DNA of 64,000 nt, from positions 6,580,001 to 6,644,000 of the forward strand of contig AP031358.1 in NCBI GenBank assembly GCA_037833965.1. The letters run 5' to 3'. The position numbers and the translations under genes were made by a program. The notes beneath the pieces were generated by a model that saw only the letters and a program-made list of their open reading frames with translations, searched no databases and was not told the origin of the DNA. Positions within the stretch are counted from its first letter, which is position 1. Each line of letters opens with the position of its first letter. Source of the DNA: Marchantia polymorpha subsp. ruderalis. Taxonomy: Eukaryota; Streptophyta; Marchantiopsida; Marchantiales; Marchantiaceae. Positions 42,580-53,181 of the stretch are shown one piece after another.

Positions 42580-43450
42580 AAGGTCGCGAGATACTCAGCT
42601 TTCCGCCTGCGCACAGGCGAAGAAAGTTTTGTCCTATGCGCGGACGAAAGCAATTCGCCTACGCGTAGGCGAAATAGGGTTTTGACGTAGGCGCGAATAG
42701 CGCCTACGCACAAGCGAGGAAACCTCTGCCCAGGCGGACGAGCGAAGTTCGCCTACGCATAGGCGGTCGCCTGCGCACAAGCGCTAAGGCGTCGGCGGGA
42801 AATCCGCCTTCGGCCCTAGAAATGCGCCTTCGGAGGTAGAAATTGTACGGCGCCTTCCGCGCCAGCGCAACAGCGCGGACGGGCGAGGAACCGCCGGAGT
42901 AGTAAACTCCGTACGGACTGTACGGACGGGACGGATGGATGCGCTCTTGGTCGGACGGAGTTACGGCGGCGAGAGCGCCGACGGAGAGACAAGAAACGGA
43001 CAGTCTGGACGGAGTCTGTTGACCGGGGTCAACGCCTTCCGCGCCAGCGCAGCAGCGCATCAGCGCTGACGGAATTCGCCTACGCGCAGGCGAGCGCCTT
43101 TGCACAGGCGGGTGAAGTTCCGCGCCGGCGGAGATTCCGCCGGGGATTTCGCCTGCGCACAGGCGGAAGTTTAACTTTTATCCGATGCGCGTACGATCGC
43201 CTTAGGCCGAGGAGGATTGGCCGAGGAGCGGTACGAACGAGTGTACCGCGCAAGGCGGAAAAGACGCCTTTGGCGCTGCGCACCTATGTCCGCGGCGTAG
43301 TACGCTCTCGGCGTTCAAATTCGCCAATTCGAGCGTGTGAGTTAAATCGGCGTCGGCGGAGCGTGAAGCCGCGCGTGAGAGCGGAGACCGTTTTAGCGTA
43401 GAGCCGGCGCGGCCATCAAGTGATTCGACCCTCACGATCAAGAGCCAACC

Positions 43451-45617
43451 ATGACCTTCGACCGGGAGACAGAGAGCGCCCCATTCTTGAATTCGCGATT
43501 CCATTTTCTAGTGCGAGCTGCGCGCGTCCATCTATTAGCTGCTAAGCATTCCAGACATTGCCGCGCTGAGGATTACTTGTTGATTGAGAGAGAATTGAGT
43601 GCGCGCGATTTGGAATTGAGTGAGATTAGAGTTTGCCGAGGGAGCAAGGAGCTCGAGCGGAGCAGAGAGAGAATTAGCGAGCAAGCGTATTCCAAGAACG
43701 CAATGTCGAAGCTGAACCGATTGCGGATGCTGCCGCTCCGGCTTCCACAGAACGGGTTGCGCGCCTACGAGGAACGGCTGATTGCAAGAAAGCTCGATTT
43801 CTTGCTATGGGGATGGAACTACATTTGTGTGGATATGGTGTGCGAGTGGCTGGAGCCACAGCGACCACCTTCGCGCAGATTGCGTCCGCATGTTGATCGG
43901 TGGACCGTCCAAGATTGGGCGCAGGCATTGGGAAGGTGTGCCGGCATCCCAGGGCACCTCCTCTTTGATAGTGAGAGAGTCAAGGTGTCGAAGCAGGACG
44001 AGGCGCAATTTGTGGAGTTGTTCAAGCGGGAGAGGTCTACCAAGAATGGGTACAAGACCCGCGACTACAAAGATCGCTTCCGCCGAACTGTGGCGACGGC
44101 GCTGCTGCAATTATTGCAGCCACACCGCGCCTGCTACATCACATTGTGGCAGGTTTCTTTTGTGGAGCTCATCATCGAGGGAGCTCCAATTCACTGGGCG
44201 AGCATCCTGCACAGAGTGATGCGGCAGCACGCGTTTGAGGAGAAGGGGGGAACTCTCAATCACCTCTCCCCTTTCCTCATCAATTTTTATCGTAAGTGAA
44301 ATTGTTTGACCGCGGCGGAGCTTGCTCGCTTTCCGCCATTGTCCGTCGACCATCCCGGGAAGTATGTGCGGGATAACGAGGTCGACACCGACGCAGAGGA
44401 GTCACCAGCTTCTACTCCACCGAGGCGGAGGGACGAGGGAAGAAACACACCCGCAGCAAGAGTGCCGCGGAAGCGTCGATAGAGAGAGGAGTCTGAAGAG
44501 GAGCAGCACCGAGAACCCACTGCTCCCATTCGACAGCGGCCATTGCACGAAGTGTGCAGCCGACCGAAGCAGAAGGCGCGCAGGCTTGTGTTACCAGCCA
44601 GCAGCGCGGACACGGCGACGATCGCCACGGAGAAAAGAAGTGCGTCGCCGGGGAGAAACGAGGGAGCGCGGACGTCTGCAGGAGCGACAAACCACGCTGC
44701 ACCTCCGACGGACGAGAGGCGGCCTTCGGGCCAAGGGCCTCCGGAGTTACCACGTGCGATGCGGACGAGTGTTCCGCCTGCGCACAGGCGAGCTTCAACG
44801 GAAAGGCGACCCCAAGCGGACGTGGATCTCCGCCTACGCACAGGCATTCGCGTGCGCACAGGCAGGATTCACCCCCGGTCCAACGTAGGAAGGGGAAAGA
44901 GCCGGCGGAAGATCCGCCTACGGGTCAAGGGCCTTCGGGACCAGACCCTCCGGCGTACAACGCGCCGCGATTTGCGCCTTCGGCGCCAGGGCCTTCGGGT
45001 CAACGAGATGTGAGCAGGGAGCGTGCGGAGACCGCACCTTCGGCGGGTAATCCGCCGGTAGATGCGCCTTCGGGGCCTGGGACATCGGGCGAGCGGCCTC
45101 CGGCTATGTCGCCTTCGGCGATAGACGCCTTCAGCGCTGCGCCTGTGGCGGACAAGGCGCCGGTAATTGCGCCTGCGCACAGGCCAGACACAGCCCTCGC
45201 GCAGGACCGATCCAGGGAGCACTATCTAACGGAGGAGCGAATTGTCTGTTCGCGGGACGAAATCCGGGTGCGCGATGCGCAATAACACCCCGCGCAGACA
45301 CACTCCGCTCGATCCCCTTCGGCGGCGGACGTCGGCGGCGAAGAGGACACAGTCGACGATCAACAGGCGGGTGATGGGGATGTAGCACGACCACATTCAC
45401 CCACCGCCTTGGACATTTTAGCGGGGAGCAGCGAAGCTGCAGGTGTGCCTTCGGAGGCAGCACCCGTAGACGACGTGCAGCCCCACTCGGGTCAGTCGCC
45501 AACGCAATCAATGGCGACTGAAATCCTTCCCTCGGATGATGACGACGGAGGCTCCACAGAAGCAATGTCGGGGTCAGGAGATACCGAGGAGGAGGAGGAG
45601 GAAATTGTTGGAGCGCC
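43451..45617 (+). pseudogene. B3 U3 gene, decayed
   Basis: From ATG 43451 the frame matches B2 up to a TGA at 44297-44299, where CGA CAG CGG of the other copies has become CGT AAG TGA. Further damage: TAG for TGG at about 44480, a frameshift near 44845 inside a cluster of palindromes, and TAA at about 45283. B4 then interrupts it after the EEEEEEIVGAP segment. The conserved N-terminal blocks are otherwise well kept. Confidence 0.88.
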
Positions 45618-45889
45618 TGTGGTACCCCACTTTTGGCAATTTTGAGGAAATTAAAACATTTTTGGAAAACTGTACCCTGGCAGAATTGTAAATAGCCTTC
45701 GGTACATCAAAACGGAGTGAATCCGGAAGATCGCGGGGATTTTCGAGGGATCTTGTAGAATCTAGAATTTGGGGTGCAGCAGTAAGGACAGGCACCACCC
45801 TCCCTGCGAGCTCTGCAGTTAGGATCCCTGCGACGCAAGGCGCAAAACCCGCCTTCGGAGGTTGCGTCCGCGGCGGTAGGGAAATCCTC

Positions 45890-46009
45890 CATAATTAGGT
45901 TAACCCTCAGGCGCCTTGACTGAGTTAGGGTCTCGTTGGAAAGAGCTCGACGCACTGATTCCAACGAGTCCAAGAACGCTTGGAACGGATGAGGACTTAG
46001 GGAGTTATC
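45890..46009 (+). repeat. 119-bp module, B4 copy
   Basis: It is 120 bp; an extra base compared with B2 lies in GGTTAACCCTC. The central arms TTGGAAAGAGCTC and TTCCAACGAG are kept. Confidence 0.75.
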
Positions 46010-49000
46010 ACTATTGGAAGATACGTAGACGTTCGCCTTCGGCGGAAGGAGTTCGCCACCGGCGGGAATTCCGCCTACGCGGAAGGGGGAATCAAGTTTT
46101 GTCCTATGCGCGGACGAAGGACGTTCGCCTGTGCACAGGCGAAGTAGGGTTTGGGGAGGCGCGAAGTCCGCCTACGCACAGGCGTTCGCCTGTGCACAGG
46201 CGCTTCGGCGTCGGCGGAAAATCCGCCTTGGGCCCTAGAAATGCGCCTTGTGAGGTAGAAAGTGTACGGCGCCTTCTGCGCCAGCGCGGCGCCGCGGACG
46301 AGCAAGGAGCCACCAGAGTAATCAAATCCGTACGGACCATGCGGACGGGACGGGTGGATGCGCTCTGGGACGGACGGAGTGCGGCGGCGGAAGCGCCGAC
46401 GAAGAGACAAGGAACGGACAGACTTGACGGAGACGGCTGACCACGGTCAACGCCTTCCGCGCCAGCGCGACGCCGCGCACGGAATTCGCCTGCGCACAGG
46501 CGAGCGCCTGTGCACAGGAGAATGAAGTTCCGCGCCGGCGGAGAATCCGCCGAGGAGTCTGCCTGCGCACAGGCAGGAGTTGAACTTTTGTCCGACATGC
46601 GGACACACGCGTCGAGGCAGAAGGGGATTGGCCGAGGGGCGGTACGAACAAGTGTACCGCGCAAGGCGGAAAACTCGCCTTCGGCACTACGCTCCCATGT
46701 CCGCGGGGTAATACGCTCGCGGAGTTCAAATCCGCCAATTCGAGCGTGAGAGTTTAATCGGCGACGGCGGAGCGTGAAGCCGCGCGTGAGAGCGGAGACC
46801 GTTCCAGCGTAGAGCCGGCGCGGCCATCAAGTGAGACGTTCTCCACGAGCAAGAGCCGACCATGACCTTCGACCGGGCGGCGGAGAACGTCCCATTCTTG
46901 AATTCGCGATTCCAATCTCTTGTGCGCGCTGCGCGCATCCATCTGCTGGCTGCTAAACATTCTCGACGTCGCCGCACAGGGGATTTCTTGTTGATTGAGG
47001 GAGAAGTGAATGCGCGTGATTTGGAATTGAGGGCGATTAGAGTTTGCCGAGAGAGAAAGGAGCTCGGGCGGTGCGGAAGTAGAATGAGCGGGCGAGCGAA
47101 CCCCAGGAACGCAATGACGAGACCGGGCAGATTGCGGATGGTGCCACTTCGCCTACCACAGAACGGGCTGCGCGTTTTCGAGGAGCGCTTAATAGCAAGA
47201 AAGCTCGATTTCTTGCTATGGGGATGGAACTACATCTGTGCGAATATGGTGCGCGAGTGGCTAGAGCCACAGGGACCACCCTCGCGCGGATTGCGTCCGC
47301 ATGTTGATCGGTGGACAGTCCAAGATTGGGCGTAGGCGTTGGGAAGATGTGCCGGCATGCCAGGGCATCTCCTTTTCGACAGTCAGAGCATCAAGGTGAC
47401 CAAGCAGGAAGAGGCGCAATTTGTGGAGCTGTTCAAGACCGGGAGGTCTACCAAGAATGGGTACAGGACCCGTCATTACAAGGATCGATTTCGCCGGACT
47501 TTGTCCGCGGCGCTGATGCAATTACTGCAGCCACACCGCGCCTGCTACATCACATTGTGGCAGGTCTCTTTTGTGGAGTGCGTCATCGAGGGAACTCCAA
47601 TTCACTGGGCGAGCATCCTGCACAGGGTGATGCGACAGCACGCTTTTGAGGAGAAAGGGGGAACTCTAAACCATCTCTCTCCTTTCCTCATCAATTTTTA
47701 TCGACAGCGGAATTGTTTGACAGCGGCGGAGCTTGAGCATTTTCCGCCGTTGTCCGTCGACCATCCCGGGAAGTATGTGCGGGAGAATGAGGTCGACACT
47801 GATGAAGAGGAGTCACCGACTTCTACCCCATCAAGGCGGAGGGACGAAGGGAGAAACACTCCTGCCGCACGAGTGCCGCGGAAGCGGCGATGGAGAGAAG
47901 AGTCCGAAGAGGAGCAGCATCAAGAACCCTCTGCTCCCATTCGACCGCGGCCGTTGTACGAGTCATACAGCCGGCCGAAGCAGAAGGCACGCAGACTGGT
48001 GTTACCAGCCAACAGTGCGGACACGGCGACGATTGCGACGGAGAAAGGAAGTGCGTCGCCAGAGGAGCATGAGGAAGCGCAGACGACCGCAGGAGCAACG
48101 GACCACGCTGCAGCCTCGACGGGCGAGAGGCCGCCTACGGGCCAAGGGCCTCCGGAGTTACCACGTGCGTTGAGGACAGATGTTCCGTTTGCGCACAGAC
48201 GAGACTCCGCGGACGGACGAGCCTCCGCGGACAGGCGATCACAAGTGGACGTAGATCTACGCTTACGCGTGGGAAGGAGCAGTCCGCCTGTGCACAGGCG
48301 CTCGCCTGTGCACAGGTGTAATAACCCACCAAAGGCTAAAACTGCAGTATGGTGGTAAAAAGATCGAACCCACAGGGACAGAGGCAACACACAGAGTAAA
48401 AGTGTCACATTTAACAGACTTTTGGTAGAGTTTGAATTCTAGGCGACTGTCACTCCCAGAAATACTGCAGTGCTCGACTCGGAGGCTCGACTAGGAGGAG
48501 GATCTCAACTCGGAGGATGCTCGGAGGATGCACGGTACAGCTTGGTCACTCAACACACACACACACACCTGAAACTGGCAAAAAGCACAACTCGGAGGTC
48601 GGTCAGGACCTCCGCTTCGGATTTCAGGAGGAAAGTGTCTCGCAAGTTCACTCAGAGGTTCTGCAGGAAGTGCCTCCCACTCCGGCTTTTACTGCCCTTC
48701 CGCCAGGAACTAGCGGGGGTACCCGGACTGGACTTCTCACTTCGGAACGAAGCCTCTACGTACGCCGTGGACGTCACCCTCGACTATCACACAAAACGCA
48801 GGGAGTGCAGACCCGACTGAGAACTTACTGAAAACACGATCCAGTAACACACACACAACCTGAATTACAAACCAAGGTTTACACGAAGTAATGAAACTTC
48901 ACATTGGCATTCAGGGGAAACTTCCCGTAGGAGTACAATCAGGATATGTCACTCGAAGGAGTAAGGGGGAACTGTTCAAGTATCTAACTCGCAGCCGGCT

Positions 49001-49210
49001 CTGAGTATCAGAAATCACCCGCAGGTGCAGATCCGCACTACTCAAGTCTCTAACCGGGTACCAGCTCTGAACATTCAGCCGAAGGCCTTCAACTACAACA
49101 TACGGTAACTTCGCTATGCTGCAGCTTCTCTACGTGGTGCCAGGACCAAAATGCACAAACACGCCAAGAAAGTGAGTTCCTGATCTGTACTTCCGAAACT
49201 GGAAGAGTCC

Positions 49211-49239
49211 CAAGGCAAAACGCCTTGATCTACTTTATA
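49211..49239 (-). promoter_or_regulatory. TATA box and hairpin (A2 3' LTR)
   Basis: Minus-strand TATAAAG (49233-49239) is followed by CAAGGC, GTTTT, GCCTTG (49211-49227). Confidence 0.72.
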
Positions 49240-49272
49240 CCCTCAAAAGATCCTAACTAGCACTACGCTATC

Positions 49273-51828
49273 CTATCTACCACTCGCAGTATCTGCGAGA
49301 AACCAAACTACTCTACTGCACTCAGCAGATCCGGTGCTGCGCCTCCTGCGCGCCGGACTGCTCCGCGTACTATCTCTACCTTGCCAGTCTTCCGACCGGC
49401 TGCGTAACCCCAGGCGTCGGAGCGCTGTGGTGACTTCCGACTGCAAGTGCGCCATAGTGTCGCGCGCACCCGACAAGAAGGTTTCTAATTTTCTCGCCAC
49501 TCGCCGCCGACTCCGACTGTCACCTTCCGTCAATGCCGCCGCCCGAAGCTCGAACTCCCTGAGTGTGATCCTCTCTTGGGCTGCCACCTCCCAATGGGTG
49601 TATCCTTTTAGACAACGAGTCACCTGTGCCGCCAACTCTCCTCGCGCCCTGCAGCTGCTCTCCACCTCGGCCAGCTGCATTTCTAATCCCGCACGTTGTG
49701 CCCTCAAATCCGAGCACTCGGATTGCAAGTTGCACAACAACTCCTCATCCTCCTTGCGGGCTCTTTGACTTTCTTCTAAGGCGCGCGTCTGGCGCGCAAG
49801 CTCGGCTGCTAGGACTTTGTTCTGTCTCCGCTCCTCCTGCAGTTCCAACTCGATCTTTGCCCGTATTAGTTCGGCATCCGCCTGACTTTTCGTCGCCGCA
49901 TCCTCCTTCTGCTGCTGCAAGGCTTGGTATAGCTTCTGGGTGACCGCCAGGTGTTGTTTGAGGGCGGTGTTCCTTTCCACATATACTTGGCAACTAGAGG
50001 CCCACTTTGCCACCTTGATCCTCGTCCTTCGCCTGATAGTCTCCACATAAGACTGCGGTTTTAAGGCACTTCCGTATTTGGATGTCTTGCGATCCAGATA
50101 TCGCAGGAGTGGAACTATCTGTTCGCACAGCACCCCTGTTGGCGTTTTCTGCACCGAATCCGCTTCCTGCTCTTCCGAGCTCGTATCATCCTCAGTCTCG
50201 AGGATTTCAGTCGCCACCGAATCCCTTGGCGACTCCCTGGAACTGTGGCGCGCAGCAGCTTCTGCTGCGACTGCTGCTCCACTGCCTGCTAAAATATCCA
50301 GGGCAGTGGGAGATCCCACTGCTTGAGCCCCTGTTCCGGCTCGATCTTCGGTTTGTGAAGGGGTCGACGCCGCAGTGACTTTTGTCACTCTTGCACCGCC
50401 CGCTTCTGCTGCCTGTCCTTCCGGCGCAATCTGCGCGGAAGGTGTCCTTGCTGAAGGTGCGTCCGCCGAAGGCGTCCGCACACTGGTCGTTGGCCCCATC
50501 CGTCTCGCAGTAGGCAAATCCGGCTGACTCTCTGTTGTCCGACTCGCAGTCGGCCGACCAGCAGTTGTCCGACTGGGAGTCGGATACACCCTGCGCGTCT
50601 TGACTCCACTTGGCCTGCTTGTTGGGGGCGTTCTTCCAGAAGTGCCTTCCGCCGAAGACGACCCTTTGAGGATTGTTGGCTCGTCAGCCAAACTCTCTTC
50701 TGCTTCCGGCCTGCTGTCCGGTTCAACGCGCCGTTCAGTTGGCCTTCCTTCCGCTTGTCGACCTTCAGTCATCCGACTCGCAGTCGGCCGGCTGTCAGTC
50801 CGTCCATCTCCTCCCGAAGGCCGTGGTGCCTTCTGTGCAGAGGTATCTGCCGTCTTCCCTAGAATCTGAGCGATTATCTCTTCCTGTGTGAGATTCCGCC
50901 GGGTCGGAGTTCGCCTGGTCTCCTCAGTAACAGTTGGCATTTTGCGTGCCCTCTGTTTTGGTCGACTGTGAGGCTCGGGGGTGGGCCGACCACGAGTTGG
51001 CGCAGCTGGCACTTCCGGCTGCCTGTCCTCAGGTCTCTCATCCCACTTTCGCTTTCGCGGAATGCGCTCGCTTCGACGTTCTTCTGCTGCTCTTGCTGGG
51101 GCCGGAGCCGGAGGCGTACTGGCAGGTTCCTCGTCCGGATCTGTGTCTACTTCGGCCTCCCTCGAATATCTTCCTGGATAAGTCCGGGTCAGCTGCGGAA
51201 ATCGAGTTTTCTCAGCATTTGTCAAACATCCCATCGCCCGGTAAAACACGATTAAGTAAGGCGATAGATGATTGAGGGTTCCTCCCTTCTCTTCTTGCGC
51301 ATGTTGGCGCGTCACCTTCCACAGGAGCCGTGCCCAATGCACCGGAGCTCCTGACAGCACTAGCTCCACGAACTCTACCTGCCAACCATGCATGTAAGCG
51401 GTCTTGGTCGGCTGCAATATCTGCAGCAATGCCGTCGCGACATTTCTCCGCAATCGATCCTTGTAATCCCGTGTCCGGAAACCGTTCTTGGGATGTCTGG
51501 CCACTTTGAAGAGCTCATTGTAAGAGACTTCTTCCTCCTGGGACACCTTCACGCTATCGGCCTCGAAGAGGAGATCCCCTTCCTCGCCGGCACACCTGCC
51601 CAACACCTGCGCCCAATTGCAAATGTCCCATCTCTCTGGGTGTGGGCGAAATCCGCGAGAAGGCTTGTGTCTCTCTTGCAGATACTCGCGCACCATCTCC
51701 GGACATGTCCAATTCCACCCCCATAGGAGAAAATCGAGCTTCAACCTCAACAGCACATCTTGAAATGCGCGTAGACCGATCTGCGGCACCCTGAGTGGAG
51801 ACACTCGCAGCTGGGGAACCTTCGACAT
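49273..51828 (-). CDS. U3-encoded accessory protein, A family (A2 3' LTR)
   Basis: This 851-residue protein starts at minus-strand ATG 51828, the first in-frame ATG; the open frame upstream has no other. It is the same length as the A1 proteins, with substitutions concentrated in the disordered middle, for example TILKGSSS for IILRGSSS, and conservative changes in the coiled coil. The N-terminal blocks are unchanged. The identical gene is in the 5' LTR. In the genomic RNA it follows pol. Confidence 0.85.
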   Translation of the reverse strand: MSKVPQLRVSPLRVPQIGLRAFQDVLLRLKLDFLLWGWNWTCPEMVREYLQERHKPSRGFRPHPERWDICNWAQVLGRCAGEEGDLLFEADSVKVSQEEEVSYNELFKVARHPKNGFRTRDYKDRLRRNVATALLQILQPTKTAYMHGWQVEFVELVLSGAPVHWARLLWKVTRQHAQEEKGGTLNHLSPYLIVFYRAMGCLTNAEKTRFPQLTRTYPGRYSREAEVDTDPDEEPASTPPAPAPARAAEERRSERIPRKRKWDERPEDRQPEVPAAPTRGRPTPEPHSRPKQRARKMPTVTEETRRTPTRRNLTQEEIIAQILGKTADTSAQKAPRPSGGDGRTDSRPTASRMTEGRQAEGRPTERRVEPDSRPEAEESLADEPTILKGSSSAEGTSGRTPPTSRPSGVKTRRVYPTPSRTTAGRPTASRTTESQPDLPTARRMGPTTSVRTPSADAPSARTPSAQIAPEGQAAEAGGARVTKVTAASTPSQTEDRAGTGAQAVGSPTALDILAGSGAAVAAEAAARHSSRESPRDSVATEILETEDDTSSEEQEADSVQKTPTGVLCEQIVPLLRYLDRKTSKYGSALKPQSYVETIRRRTRIKVAKWASSCQVYVERNTALKQHLAVTQKLYQALQQQKEDAATKSQADAELIRAKIELELQEERRQNKVLAAELARQTRALEESQRARKEDEELLCNLQSECSDLRAQRAGLEMQLAEVESSCRARGELAAQVTRCLKGYTHWEVAAQERITLREFELRAAALTEGDSRSRRRVARKLETFLSGARDTMAHLQSEVTTALRRLGLRSRSEDWQGRDSTRSSPARRRRSTGSAECSRVVWFLADTASGR

Positions 51829-52658
51829 TGCGTTGCCTGCACACACACAAACGTTCCCCCTTTCGCTCGCTCTCTCACAATCGCCACTGTGCGTCGGCCA
51901 CTCAAGCACTGACTGCTCACTCTCTCTGCGCTCGTTCAAGATCGCTACTCACAATTCTTTCAAGGTCCGCCAAGATCCTTGCGCAACTCGTCTCCGCACT
52001 CTCTACTCTCACTGCAGGTCGCTCCGCCCTTGCGCGTAATCTTGGAACTGGAAATCGCAAAGTCAAGAATGAGAGAATGAGACTGGAGCGCAGTCTTTTC
52101 TTCTCCGATTTCAAGAACGTCCAACGTTCTTACTGGTTGCAACGTACGCAGCCGGCTATACGGCTTAACGGTTCGCCCTTTGCATGCGCGAATTCACGTC
52201 TCCGCATTGCGCGCATTCGCATGCTTAAACGTTGAATTCTCCCGCCGCCGCCACCTTCCGGACTCGAGTATACGTCGGCCCTGTTGTCTTTTCCTAACCC
52301 GCCCTTCTCCGGAGGCGTGTCGCCGCTGGTGCGTTCATTATCCGTCGGCGCCTTGCTGGAGGCGCACATCCAGCCGGAGCGAATTACGCCGGCGCGCAGT
52401 CGTACCGCCTATTTTGTCCTTTATGCCTCGTCCGTTGCTGCCAGCGCATCCGGCCGTCAGCGCCACGTCGGAGGCGTACATCCGACCGGCGCTTTCCTTC
52501 CATGAACAGCCGCCAAGGGCGCTTCCGACTCTGAGTTGGTTTCCTCCTGTGAGCGCGTGATTCCGCCGAAGGCGCATCGCCGAGGGCGTACGGGAATCCT
52601 TTCCGGCTGTGAACCCTAGCGCGAACGGCGCATGTCCGGCTACGAGTTTTCCGACGCT

Positions 52659-52777
52659 CATAACTTCTCCATTCCTGATCCATCTCCGGCGCTCTTGGAC
52701 TCGTTAGAACGAGCGTCCCGAGCTCTTTCTAATGCAACTTCAACCAACTGGATCTACCGTGTATCCCGATTGTTATG
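52659..52777 (+). repeat. 119-bp module, A2 3' LTR
   Basis: It is exactly 119 bp and nearly identical to the A1 copies apart from strand. Confidence 0.82.
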
Positions 52778-53146
52778 AAGGTTTTCCCTTTCCGCGCTAG
52801 CGGTGCTTCGCCGAAGGCGCACTCATGGTCGGATGCCTTTAGAGGTCCGGGCCCTTCTCCTGACGTCTTTAGCAAAACCTCCTCCTGAGGTGTCTGCGCC
52901 GGAAGCGTAGCTTCCTTATGCGCTAGAGGCGCGTGAGTAGAGACACCTCAAAAAGGAGCTTTTGCCGAAGGCGCCGAAGACGTTGGCGTTGGTACATCCG
53001 ACTACGTGATTCTTTGTGCCCTCGTGACGATCTCATCAATCCACTCTATTTAGCGTACCCTTCTCTAGCTACAAACACTGCTTTGGTACTAGTTTTCTAA
53101 AATTGTTTAAATTCTGCAAAAAAAACAAAAAGTGTGTTACCACATG

Positions 53147-53157
53147 CCCCCCTCCTC
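53147..53157 (-). other. Polypurine tract (A2)
   Basis: On the minus strand GAGGAGGGGGG plus CA directly precedes the TG of the 3' LTR. Confidence 0.9.
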
Positions 53158-53181
53158 AATTGTGAGCGCCCACGCGAACAT

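Larger units (their letters stand above)
48317..53144 (-). repeat. A2 3' LTR
   Basis: Its length equals that of the 5' LTR. It differs from the A1 LTRs by small indels, including a shorter leader near 52260 and a longer GTGTGTGT run before the U3-gene ATG. Confidence 0.94.

Noticed and set aside
44285..44300. GTAAGT in the B3 gene as a new splice donor
   Set aside because: It arises at a site already turned into a stop, in a frame with further stops and a frameshift. No matching acceptor is evident.
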